From an uncultured Phascolarctobacterium sp. (GTDB lineage Bacteria; Bacillota; Negativicutes; Acidaminococcales; Acidaminococcaceae), in NCBI RefSeq assembly GCF_905212365.1, contig NZ_CAJMEH010000025.1, positions 1 through 25,643 on the forward strand: 25,643 nt of DNA, in the 5' to 3' direction. The notes beneath the pieces are model-generated. The model ran no database searches. It was not told where the DNA came from and worked only from the letters and a program-made list of their open reading frames with translations. Of this stretch, positions 7,369 to 14,359 are shown piece by piece (within the stretch, counting starts at the first letter, position 1; each line of letters begins with the position of its first letter). A program made the position numbers and the translations under genes.

Positions 7369-8799
7369 TTATTCAAAAATTTCCTCAGGCTCCTGACTTA
7401 TAACCTCGTCCGCCTTGTCTGGATAGTCGGAGCTAAAGCAGGCGCAGCACAAACCGTCCGGGGCGATTTTGCTGATAGCGCGCTTCATGCCTTCCATAGA
7501 AATATAATGCAAACTGTCCGCGCCGATAAAGCGGCAGATTTCTTCATTAGTACAACGAGCGGCAATCAGCTGCTTGCGCTCGGAAGTGTCGATGCCGTAA
7601 TAGCAGCTGTCCACAACTGGCGGCGAAGAAATGCAGACGTGTACCTCGCGGGCTCCCGCCTCCTTGAGCAGCTTGACTACCTTGCCGCTGGTAGTGCCGC
7701 GCACGATGGAATCGTCCACCATCACCACGGACTTGCCCTCTACCACGCTGCGCACCGGGTTCAGCTTCAAGCGCACGGCGTTGGCGCGCTGCTTCTGCGT
7801 AGGCTGAATAAAGGTACGGCCCACATAGCGGTTTTTCGTCAGGCCCTCCATAAAGGGGATACCGGATTCCAGCGCATAGCCGATAGCGGCGGGAGTGCCG
7901 CTGTCGGGAGCGGAAATAACGATATCCGGCTTAATTTCCTTCGTTTCCTTCGCCAGCTCGCGGCCCATCTGAATGCGGGCATCGTAAACAGGCTGCTTAT
8001 CGATAACGCTGTCGTTGCGGGCAAAATATACGTATTCAAAAATGCAGTGCGCCGTTTTTTCCGGCAGCTTATCGGCCCACATAATGCTGCGGGGCTCGGC
8101 GTTATCGCTGTCGATGATGACCATTTCGCCCGGCTTAACGTCGCGCACCAGCTCCGCTCCCACCAAATCAAAGGCGCAGGACTCGGAAGCTACGCACCAG
8201 CCGTTTTCCATTTTGCCCAAAACCAACGGGCGGAAGCCGTAAGGATCGCGCACGGCGATAATTTTATTATCCGTCATAAACAAAATAGCGTAAGCGCCGC
8301 GAATCTGCTTCACGGCCTCGGCTACGCGCTCCTCGATAGTCTTGCGCGCACTGTAAGCGATCAGCGTCAGCACCACCTCCGTATCTACGGTAGTAGTGAA
8401 AACCGCGCCCTCCTTGGCCAGATTAGCCCGCAGCTGCCCGGCGTTGGTCAGATTGCCGTTATGGCTCAGCGCCAGATTGCCGCCGTCGAAATAAACCTTC
8501 AGCGGCTGAATATTATAGGCCATGCTGGCGCCGGTGGTGGAATAACGCACGTGGCCGATGGCGGCAAAGCCCTGCAAATCGCCGACGCCGTCCTTGTAGA
8601 CGTCGGGAACCAGTCCCATGCCCTTTTTCACCTTCATCGTCTTGCCGTTGGTGACGACGATACCGGTGCTTTCCTGCCCGCGGTGCTGCAAAGCGTACAA
8701 GCCCCAATAGGTATTGAGCGCTACGTCCTCGCTGTGACTGAAAATACCAAAGACGCCGCATTCCTCATGCAGCTTATCATCCTGAAATAAGTTTTCCAC
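7369..8799 (-). CDS. purF: Amidophosphoribosyltransferase, iron-sulfur type
   Basis: First step of purine synthesis: PRPP plus glutamine gives phosphoribosylamine. An N-terminal nucleophile glutaminase domain begins at ECGVFGIF; Cys14 should become residue 1 after removal of a 13-residue propeptide, as in the Bacillus-type enzyme. The PRPP site is VVMVDDSIVRGTTS. Cysteines in HCIFEYVYFA, in DSCYYGID and in DGLCCACFSS fit the Fe-S cluster form, which is oxygen-sensitive in other species and suits an anaerobe. The GTG at 8799 is preferred: AAGGAG lies eight bases upstream. The open frame extends to a TTG at 8835 without a good ribosome site. Length is 476 residues. Confidence 0.94.
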   Translation of the reverse strand: MENLFQDDKLHEECGVFGIFSHSEDVALNTYWGLYALQHRGQESTGIVVTNGKTMKVKKGMGLVPDVYKDGVGDLQGFAAIGHVRYSTTGASMAYNIQPLKVYFDGGNLALSHNGNLTNAGQLRANLAKEGAVFTTTVDTEVVLTLIAYSARKTIEERVAEAVKQIRGAYAILFMTDNKIIAVRDPYGFRPLVLGKMENGWCVASESCAFDLVGAELVRDVKPGEMVIIDSDNAEPRSIMWADKLPEKTAHCIFEYVYFARNDSVIDKQPVYDARIQMGRELAKETKEIKPDIVISAPDSGTPAAIGYALESGIPFMEGLTKNRYVGRTFIQPTQKQRANAVRLKLNPVRSVVEGKSVVMVDDSIVRGTTSGKVVKLLKEAGAREVHVCISSPPVVDSCYYGIDTSERKQLIAARCTNEEICRFIGADSLHYISMEGMKRAISKIAPDGLCCACFSSDYPDKADEVISQEPEEIFE

Positions 8800-8850
8800 A
8801 ATCAATTCTCCTTGCCAATTATTTGCTCTGCGCAAGCGCTTGGTATGGTC

Positions 8851-9348
8851 TTACTTGCTTTCTGCTCTCAATTTAGCCAGCTTTTCGCCCTTGGCCTTAA
8901 CCTCCTCCTGCATTTGCAGGCGGTTGGCGGCCAGCCTATCCACCAGCTCGGGGTATTTTGTAGCCAGAATCTGCACGGCGAACAGCGCCGCATTTTTTGC
9001 GCCGTTAATCGCCATCGTCGCAACAGGAATACCGGAAGGCATCTGCACAAAGCTCAGCAGCGCGTCCATTCCGCCCAAAGGCGTAGCGTTTATGGGAATG
9101 CCGATGACCGGAACCGTAGTGTAGGCCGCGATAACGCCGCCCAAATGCGCAGCTGCTCCTGCCGCCGCAATAATGGCTTCTACGCCGCGTTCGCGGGCTC
9201 CGGCAGCAAATTCATGTACTATGTCAGGGGTGCGGTGAGCGGAAGCTACAATAACTTCTACCTCGACGCCAAAATCCTTCAGAGTTTTTTCAGCCGGCTC
9301 CAGTACGGGCCAGTCGGAATTGCTGCCCATAATGATTGCTACTTTCAT
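8851..9348 (-). CDS. purE: N5-carboxyaminoimidazole ribonucleotide mutase (PurE class I)
   Basis: Converts N5-CAIR to CAIR. The 165-residue protein contains the family motifs MGSNSDWPVL, SAHRTPD (catalytic His) and GAAAHLGGVIAAYTTVPVIGIP, followed by MDALLSFVQMPSGIPVATMAING. Two in-frame ATGs sit at 9354 and 9348. The second gives the classic MKVAIIMGSNSD start and stands nine bases from GGAGG, while the first is only three bases away, so 9348 is chosen. It is the first gene of the operon. The partner PurK, needed to make N5-CAIR in the class I pathway, is not in the window. Confidence 0.95.
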   Translation of the reverse strand: MKVAIIMGSNSDWPVLEPAEKTLKDFGVEVEVIVASAHRTPDIVHEFAAGARERGVEAIIAAAGAAAHLGGVIAAYTTVPVIGIPINATPLGGMDALLSFVQMPSGIPVATMAINGAKNAALFAVQILATKYPELVDRLAANRLQMQEEVKAKGEKLAKLRAESK

Positions 9349-9377
9349 CAACATCTACCTCCCAAAATTTGCTTACT

Positions 9378-9414
9378 AAAAAAACAAAACCCAAGCAAAA
9401 TGTTTTCTCAGGCT
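9378..9414 (-). terminator. Putative attenuator terminator in the pur leader
   Basis: In the minus-strand leader, about 20 bases after the expected transcript start, AGCCUGAG pairs with CUUGGGUU (several G-U pairs). AAA/UUU inside can extend the stem. It is followed at once by UUGUUUUUUU (A-tract 9378-9389 on the plus strand). It sits between the pur promoter and purE, the classic place for premature termination control. The alternative fold that would relieve it was not identified. It lacks the conserved core of a guanine riboswitch. Confidence 0.55.
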
Positions 9415-9441
9415 ACAATACACGTTAGTATAGTTAATATC

Positions 9442-9470
9442 ATTATATCAACAGCCATGAGCATCGTCAA
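9442..9470 (-). promoter_or_regulatory. Promoter of the pur-guaB operon
   Basis: The minus strand has -35 TTGACG (complement of 9465-9470), a 17-base spacer and a perfect -10 TATAAT (complement of 9442-9447). Transcription should start near 9435, leaving a leader of about 85 bases before purE. Confidence 0.85.
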
Positions 9471-9570
9471 ATAAAATGTGAACTTTTTAACACTGGCAAA
9501 GGACTTTTCTGCCGATGCCATTGTTTCTGCTCCTGAAATAATTAACAAGCAATTACAATCAGCAAAGCAA

Positions 9571-9596
9571 AAAGCCCAGGAAAATTCCCAGGCTTT
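9571..9596 (-). terminator. Terminator of glpK
   Basis: The minus-strand RNA forms a ten-pair stem, AAAGCCUGGG with CCUGGGCUUU, including two G-U pairs, with loop AAUUUU, followed by UUUGCUUUG. On the plus strand the wobble pairs become mismatches, so it is oriented for glpK, 21 bases past its stop. Confidence 0.8.
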
Positions 9597-9617
9597 AGCA
9601 TATGTTTTCTTCTTAAA

Positions 9618-11123
9618 TTATTCCTCCGGCTGCAGTCTTACGCAGGCGGCCTTCACCGCCCTGTGCCAGCCGTGCAGGATTTTTTCGCGTTTGGCGCATT
9701 CCATAGCTGGCATAAAGGTTTTGGCGATGACGTGGTTCTTTTTGATTTCTTCCTTGTCCTGCCAATAGCCCACCGCCAAGCCTGCCAGATAAGCCGCGCC
9801 CATAGCGGTGGTTTCGATGCACGCCGGCCGCGCTACGTTAGCATTGATGATATCGGCCTGCATCTGCATCAGCAAATTATTGGCGCAAGCGCCGCCGTCC
9901 ACCTGCAAAGAACTCAGCTTGATGCCGCTGTCTTCTTCCATGGCTTTCAGCACGTCGTACACCTGATAGGTGATGGCCTCCAGCGTCGCGCGCACAATAT
10001 GGTTGCGGTTGACGCCGCGGGTCAGCCCCACAATAGCGCCGCGGGCATATTGGTTCCAATAGGGAGCGCCAAGACCGACGAAGGCCGGTACTACATAGCA
10101 GCCGTTGGAATCGGGCACGGCTTTAGCCAGCTCCTCGGATTCTGCGGCGCTGCGAATAAGCCCCAGCTCGTCGCGCAGCCACTGCACAGCCGCACCCGCT
10201 ACGAAAATAGAACCCTCCAAGGCATATTCCACTTTGCCGTCCACGCCCCAGGCGATGGTCGTGACCAGACCGTTCTTAGAGGTTACCGGCGTCTCGCCCG
10301 TATTCATCAGCATAAAGCCGCCGGTGCCGTAGGTATTTTTCGCCTCTCCCGGCGTAAAGCAGGTCTGGCCGAACAGCGCGCATTGCTGGTCGCCGGCCGC
10401 GCCTGCGATAGGAATATTTTCGTCGAACAGCTTGGCGTCGGTCATGCCGTAAACGCAGCTGGAGGGCTTAACCTCCGGCAGCATATCCTTGGGCACGCCC
10501 AAAACCGTTAATATTTCGTCGTCCCACTTCAGCGTATGGATATTGAACATCAGAGTACGGGAAGCGTTGGAATAATCTGTTACGTGCACCTTGCCGCCCG
10601 TCAGCTTCCAAATAATCCAGCTGTCGATAGTGCCGAAAAGCAAACGGCCCGCGTCGGCCTTTGCCCTTGCTCCCGAAACGTTTTCCAAAATCCAATGCAG
10701 CTTGGTTCCCAAAAAATAAGCGTCCAGCACAAGGCCCGTTTTTTCGCGGAACATATTGGCATAGCCTTTAATTTTCAATAAATCGCAATATTCCGCAGTA
10801 CGGCGGCACTGCCACACAATAGCCTTGCACACGGGGCGACCGGTAATTTTATCCCACACCACCGTAGTTTCGCGCTGGTTAGTAATGCCGATGCCCGCGA
10901 TGTCCGCCGGCGATACGTCCAGCTTGCCCATAGCCTCGTACATCAGGCCCAGCTGCGTCGACCAAATTTCTTCGGCGTCGTGTTCCACCCAGCCTGCCTG
11001 CGGATAATACTGGGTAAATTCCTTCTGCGCTACGCTGCAAATATCTCCCTGCTTATTAAAAAGAATGCAGCGGCAGCTGGTCGTTCCCAAATCCAGGGCC
11101 ATAATATATTTTTCTTTCGTCAT
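9618..11123 (-). CDS. glpK: Glycerol kinase
   Basis: Phosphorylates glycerol to sn-glycerol 3-phosphate with ATP. The 501-residue FGGY-family protein starts YIMALDLGTTSCRCILF (ATP phosphate loop) and has AGWVEHDAEEIW, GITNQRETTVVWD (substrate Arg and Glu), the FGGY-type TYGTGGFMLMNTG adenosine region, LEGSIFVAGAAVQWLRD, and LQVDGGACANNLLMQMQAD near the C-terminus. The start ATG has GGAGG eight bases upstream. It stands 66 bases after dctM, but a strong terminator fills that gap, so glpK must rely on read-through or on a promoter inside dctM. No glycerol facilitator (glpF) or glycerol-3-phosphate dehydrogenase is adjacent; a glycerophosphodiesterase gene lies beyond the TRAP genes. Confidence 0.96.
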   Translation of the reverse strand: MTKEKYIMALDLGTTSCRCILFNKQGDICSVAQKEFTQYYPQAGWVEHDAEEIWSTQLGLMYEAMGKLDVSPADIAGIGITNQRETTVVWDKITGRPVCKAIVWQCRRTAEYCDLLKIKGYANMFREKTGLVLDAYFLGTKLHWILENVSGARAKADAGRLLFGTIDSWIIWKLTGGKVHVTDYSNASRTLMFNIHTLKWDDEILTVLGVPKDMLPEVKPSSCVYGMTDAKLFDENIPIAGAAGDQQCALFGQTCFTPGEAKNTYGTGGFMLMNTGETPVTSKNGLVTTIAWGVDGKVEYALEGSIFVAGAAVQWLRDELGLIRSAAESEELAKAVPDSNGCYVVPAFVGLGAPYWNQYARGAIVGLTRGVNRNHIVRATLEAITYQVYDVLKAMEEDSGIKLSSLQVDGGACANNLLMQMQADIINANVARPACIETTAMGAAYLAGLAVGYWQDKEEIKKNHVIAKTFMPAMECAKREKILHGWHRAVKAACVRLQPEE

Positions 11124-11140
11124 GAAGCCTGCCTCCTTTC

Positions 11141-11172
11141 AAAAAACCGAGAAGCTGCTGGCAGCTTCCCGG
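11141..11172 (-). terminator. Strong terminator between dctM and glpK
   Basis: The minus-strand RNA forms a 12-pair stem, CCGGGAAGCUGC with GCAGCUUCUCGG, and is followed directly by UUUUUUG. The glpK ribosome site GGAGG begins only five bases after the U-run, so no promoter fits between the terminator and glpK. Confidence 0.85.
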
Positions 11173-11189
11173 CATAAAACGCTATACGG

Positions 11190-12467
11190 TTACAAATTAG
11201 GCAGGAACATCACGATGCCCGGCACGTAGGTAACGATTAAAAGCGTAATGACCAAAGCGAGGATGAAGGGCCATACCTCTTTGAAAAATTCTCCCAGCGG
11301 CGTTTCCGTTATCGCGCAGACCGTAAACATCATCGAGCCGAAGGGCGGCGTCAGACCGCCAATCATAATATTCACGATACAGATAACGCCGAAATGCACG
11401 GGGTCGACGCCCAGCTGCTTCACTACCGGCACCAGCAGCGGAGCCAGAATAATCAGCGCCGCGCCGCCTTCCAGAAACATACCCAAAACCAGCAGCAGAA
11501 TATTGACCAGCATCAGCATCACATAGGGATTTCTGGTCATATCCAGCATGGTGGAGGTAATTTGCTGGGGAATGCGCTCCCAGTTCATATAGTAGCCAAA
11601 GAAAGAAGCGGCTACGATAATCAGACAAACAGAGCTGGTTCCGTAAATCGTTTCCTTCATAATCGGCCAGGCGTAAGACCATTTCAGCTCCTTGTAGATG
11701 AACGCGCCGACGAAAATGCAGTACACTACGGCCACGGCGCCCGCCTCGGAAGGAGTGAACATACCCATGCGCAGGCCGGCGATAATACCGAAGGGGAACA
11801 GCAGCGCCCAAATGGATTCTTTGAGCTGCTCCATAATTTCACCAAAGGTAGCGGCCCGCTCGCGCGACGGCTTATAGCCGCGCTTGCGGGAAACGATGGC
11901 GACGACAATCATCATGGACACGGCCATCAGTACGCCGGGAACATAACCGGCCATAAACATTTTCGTAACGGATACGCTGGCAATTAAAGCGTAAATAATC
12001 AGGTTAATGCCGGGCGGAATAACCGGCGTACTGGCGGAAGAAGCCGCCGTAACCGCCGCCGAAAAGGCACGGCCATAGCCGCGTTTTTCCATTTCCGGCA
12101 CCAGCATTTTACTCTGCATAGCGGCGTCGGCGTTAGCGCTGCCCGACACGCCGCCCATCAGCAGGCTCAGCAGCACGTTGACCTGCGCCAGGCCGCCCGT
12201 CATATGGCCCATCAAAACGTCGGTAAATTTCATCAGCTTATCGCTGATACCGGCATAATTCATAATGGAGCCCGCCATAATAAAGAAGGGAATAGCCAGC
12301 AGCGGAAAGGACTGGGTGCTAGTGATAATTCTCTGGAACATTAAATGCGTCGGCGACGCGCTGTCGATAAAGGTAAAATAGGATACCGTTGCGCCGAACA
12401 GGGCGTAAGCGATAGGAATGCTGGAAAAATAGAGGATAAAGACAATTATCACGGGCAAGTAAGCCAT
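11190..12467 (-). CDS. dctM: TRAP transporter large membrane subunit
   Basis: Ion-coupled transport channel of a TRAP system, working with the small membrane subunit DctQ and the binding protein DctP. The 425-residue, strongly hydrophobic protein has the length and segment pattern of the DctM family (about a dozen membrane helices). Family signatures are PLLAIPFFIMAGSIMNYAG, LLSLLMGGVSGSANADAA, VIPPGINLIIYA and GGLTPPFGSMMFTVCAIT. Its ATG overlaps the dctQ stop by one base (TAATG), which implies translational coupling. The substrate cannot be read from this subunit. Confidence 0.95.
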   Translation of the reverse strand: MAYLPVIIVFILYFSSIPIAYALFGATVSYFTFIDSASPTHLMFQRIITSTQSFPLLAIPFFIMAGSIMNYAGISDKLMKFTDVLMGHMTGGLAQVNVLLSLLMGGVSGSANADAAMQSKMLVPEMEKRGYGRAFSAAVTAASSASTPVIPPGINLIIYALIASVSVTKMFMAGYVPGVLMAVSMMIVVAIVSRKRGYKPSRERAATFGEIMEQLKESIWALLFPFGIIAGLRMGMFTPSEAGAVAVVYCIFVGAFIYKELKWSYAWPIMKETIYGTSSVCLIIVAASFFGYYMNWERIPQQITSTMLDMTRNPYVMLMLVNILLLVLGMFLEGGAALIILAPLLVPVVKQLGVDPVHFGVICIVNIMIGGLTPPFGSMMFTVCAITETPLGEFFKEVWPFILALVITLLIVTYVPGIVMFLPNL

Positions 12468-12943
12468 TATGCGTCAACCTCCTTTTTGCCAAATAAATCT
12501 TCAACAACAAATTTTACGGAATAAGCCGTCATCAATACGAAGGCTATGAGCACGGACGAGCTGATGTAGGCGGAAGAAACGCCCAGCACCGGCGTCATTT
12601 TCGTATAGGACGTTTGAATATAGAGTACGGAAAGATAAGCCATATAGCCGTTAAGCACCACCAGAATCACATCGGTGAGCAGTCTGACGCCGCGCTGCAT
12701 GGCCCGGGGCAGGCGCTTAACTATCAGGTCCACGCCTACATGTCCGCGATGCTTGAACACAGCCACGGCGCCGATAAATACGGACCAGACGAAGCAGCCG
12801 GTCGCCACCTCCTCAGACCACACCAGGCCGGAGTTAAAAATATAGCGCAAAATAATATTGATAATAACGAGAACCGTCGTAATGGATATGAATATTGAAG
12901 CGACGATATCCTCAAAATTTTGCAGAATAAATCTTAAATTCAT
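12467..12943 (-). CDS. dctQ: TRAP transporter small membrane subunit
   Basis: Four-helix membrane subunit that pairs with DctM. The 158-residue protein shows hydrophobic segments at about residues 14-34, 48-65, 88-108 and 125-147. The family motifs are LRYIFNSGLVWSEEVATGCFVW and HVGVDLIVKRLP. The frame opens at a TTG at 12961, but the ATG at 12943 has GGAGG nine bases upstream and gives a normal DctQ N-terminus, so it is preferred. No separate promoter is visible upstream; expression should come through the hairpin that follows dctP. Confidence 0.92.
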   Translation of the reverse strand: MNLRFILQNFEDIVASIFISITTVLVIINIILRYIFNSGLVWSEEVATGCFVWSVFIGAVAVFKHRGHVGVDLIVKRLPRAMQRGVRLLTDVILVVLNGYMAYLSVLYIQTSYTKMTPVLGVSSAYISSSVLIAFVLMTAYSVKFVVEDLFGKKEVDA

Positions 12944-12985
12944 TAATAAATGCCTCCACAAGAAATATACCGCGTGTGCAAAATA

Positions 12986-13021
12986 AAGCGTTCCGTTTAA
13001 AAAACTTTAAACGAAACGCTT
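12986..13021 (-). terminator. Stem-loop between dctP and dctQ
   Basis: The minus-strand RNA forms a 16-pair stem, AAGCGUUUCGUUUAAA with UUUAAACGGAACGCUU (one G-U), with loop GUUU, then UUAUUUUGC. On the plus strand one base pair is lost. Such hairpins after binding-protein genes often cause partial termination or protect the upstream mRNA, giving more binding protein than membrane subunit. That role is inferred here. Confidence 0.75.
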
Positions 13022-13042
13022 CGATTTTAGAACAACGAAAGA

Positions 13043-14077
13043 TTATTTGGAGCTGCGAATCTTAGCAATTTCCTCTTTCAGTTTTTTGTAAATGCCAGGA
13101 GTTGCGCCTTCTTTTTCCTCCATCTGTTGGAATACGGGTTCGGTTGCTTTTTCAAAGGCTGCATGGTCAACGTCGTTGAATTTTACGCCCTTAGCTTCCA
13201 GCTCTTTGTAAACCTGATTATAGGACTCGGTGGAAATCTTGGTCATTTCCTTGCCGCCGTAAGCAAACTCTTCGGCTACGATTTTTTGATCCTCCGGAGA
13301 CAGCTTGTCCCAAACCTTGGTGGAAATGTAAACACCGCAGGTACCCAGGAAATGTTTCGTAGTAGCTACATTCTTAGTATATTCATAGCATTTGGTGCCG
13401 ATGTTGGTAAATTCGGAGCCTTCCAGGCCGTCGACTACGCCTTGAGAAACGCCGGACAAGGTCTCGGAGAAGGGCAGGCTGGTAGCGGTTGCGCCCATAG
13501 CGTTAATGGTATCGATGAACAGCTTGCTGCCGGGAGTACGCAGCTTCATGCCTTTCAAATCCTCCGGTTTGGTAATAACCTTATTGGTAATCAGGTTGCG
13601 GAAGCCGAATACATAATCCAGAGCCAGAACCTTAATGCCCTTTTGTTCAGCCTTGGCTACCATATCCTTAACCAGCGGAGTTTCGATCATCTTAGCGTAC
13701 TCGTCGTAGGTCTGGTACAGCATCGGGCCGACCAAAGGCTTAAAGTCAGGCACATAATCGCCCAAATAAGACGGATCCTCTACGGAAATAAAATTAGCGC
13801 CGTTAGCTACCTGCTCCAAGCCGTCCTTGTAGCAAGCCAGCTGGTTCTGGCCATAGCATTGAATTTCTACGCGGCCATTAGTCTTTTTATTGATGCGCCC
13901 GGCAACCAGCTCCATGGATTTATACAGCTGCTCGTCGGGAGAGAATACGTGGCTCAGCTTCAGCACAACCTTTTTGTCAGAACCGGCGGCCTTGTCCTCA
14001 GCTTTTTTGTCGCCGCCGCAGCCTGTCAGCGCCAGCATCATCACTGCCATCATCAACAGAGCGATTATTTTTTTCAT
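13043..14077 (-). CDS. dctP: TRAP transporter substrate-binding lipoprotein
   Basis: Extracytoplasmic solute receptor that passes its ligand, usually an organic acid, to DctQM. The 344-residue protein has a lipoprotein signal MKKIIALLMMAVMMLALTGC with the lipid-anchored Cys at residue 20, then a Lys/Asp-rich linker. The mature part is typical DctP: VLKLSHVFSPDEQLYKSM, then KLRTPGSKLF with the conserved Arg that usually holds the ligand carboxylate, and QGVVDGLEGSEF. The ATG has GAGGAGG upstream. First gene of dctPQM; the promoter is in the divergent region shared with the glycerophosphodiesterase gene. The ligand is unknown; the flanking glpK and ugpQ only hint at a glycerol-related acid. Confidence 0.95.
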   Translation of the reverse strand: MKKIIALLMMAVMMLALTGCGGDKKAEDKAAGSDKKVVLKLSHVFSPDEQLYKSMELVAGRINKKTNGRVEIQCYGQNQLACYKDGLEQVANGANFISVEDPSYLGDYVPDFKPLVGPMLYQTYDEYAKMIETPLVKDMVAKAEQKGIKVLALDYVFGFRNLITNKVITKPEDLKGMKLRTPGSKLFIDTINAMGATATSLPFSETLSGVSQGVVDGLEGSEFTNIGTKCYEYTKNVATTKHFLGTCGVYISTKVWDKLSPEDQKIVAEEFAYGGKEMTKISTESYNQVYKELEAKGVKFNDVDHAAFEKATEPVFQQMEEKEGATPGIYKKLKEEIAKIRSSK

Positions 14078-14155
14078 GTAAATCCTCCTCTACTTTCTTG
14101 TTAAAATTTGTTGAAATTTTTACTAAGAACTTTTCCAACCACAATGTCTATTATC

Positions 14156-14184
14156 ATATTATCAGAGCTTCACATAATTGTCAA
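14156..14184 (-). promoter_or_regulatory. Probable dctPQM promoter
   Basis: The minus strand carries a perfect -35 TTGACA (complement of 14179-14184), a 17-base spacer and a -10 candidate TAATAT (complement of 14156-14161, 4 of 6 consensus). The leader to dctP would be about 70 bases. Confidence 0.6.
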
Positions 14185-14207
14185 TAATTTTACGATAATT
14201 TGATAAT
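14178..14207 (+). promoter_or_regulatory. Probable ugpQ-lacI promoter
   Basis: The plus strand carries -35 TTGTCA (14178-14183), an 18-base spacer and -10 GATAAT (14202-14207). The -35 box almost coincides with that of the divergent dctP promoter, so the two promoters should compete for RNA polymerase. The leader to ugpQ would be about 145 bases. Confidence 0.5.
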
Positions 14208-14294
14208 ACAGCTCCTATCTGCCTTTTGGCTGTTTTTTGTCCATCGCGGTCTAAAATAGTCCCACTTGTTTTTTCCCCTCTCGTGTGCTAAGAT

Positions 14295-14313
14295 ATTGTT
14301 GAAAATTGTTGAA
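14295..14313 (+). repeat. Tandem ATTGTTGAA motif in the ugpQ leader
   Basis: ATTGTTGAA occurs at 14295-14303 and 14305-14313, exactly ten bases apart (one helical turn). TTGTTGAA also occurs at 14108-14115 near the dctP start. These could be binding sites for a regulator acting on both sides, but the AT-rich context makes chance likely enough to keep this tentative. Confidence 0.35.
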
Positions 14314-14359
14314 TTTATTTTAAATTTCACCGTAGCTTGCAAACAAAGGAGACTTTTTT

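Larger units (their letters stand above)
14150..14207. repeat. Inverted repeat of paired heptamers in the dctP/ugpQ divergent region
   Basis: ATTATCA occurs twice with a one-base gap (14150-14156, 14158-14164). CGATAAT and TGATAAT occur with the same spacing in reverse orientation (14193-14199, 14201-14207). Together they form a 15-bp inverted repeat matching at 13 of 15 positions, separated by 28 bp. The arms overlap the -10 regions of both divergent promoters, so they could be regulator sites, although AT-rich -10 sequences alone could explain part of the likeness. Confidence 0.5.

Noticed and set aside
7348..8790. 480-residue plus-strand frame opposite purF
   Set aside because: It is the antisense shadow of purF, has no ribosome site of note and its composition is not protein-like.
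9355..9440. Guanine riboswitch ahead of purE
   Set aside because: The leader before the hairpin is about 20 bases and lacks the conserved purine riboswitch core; only an attenuator-like hairpin can be supported.
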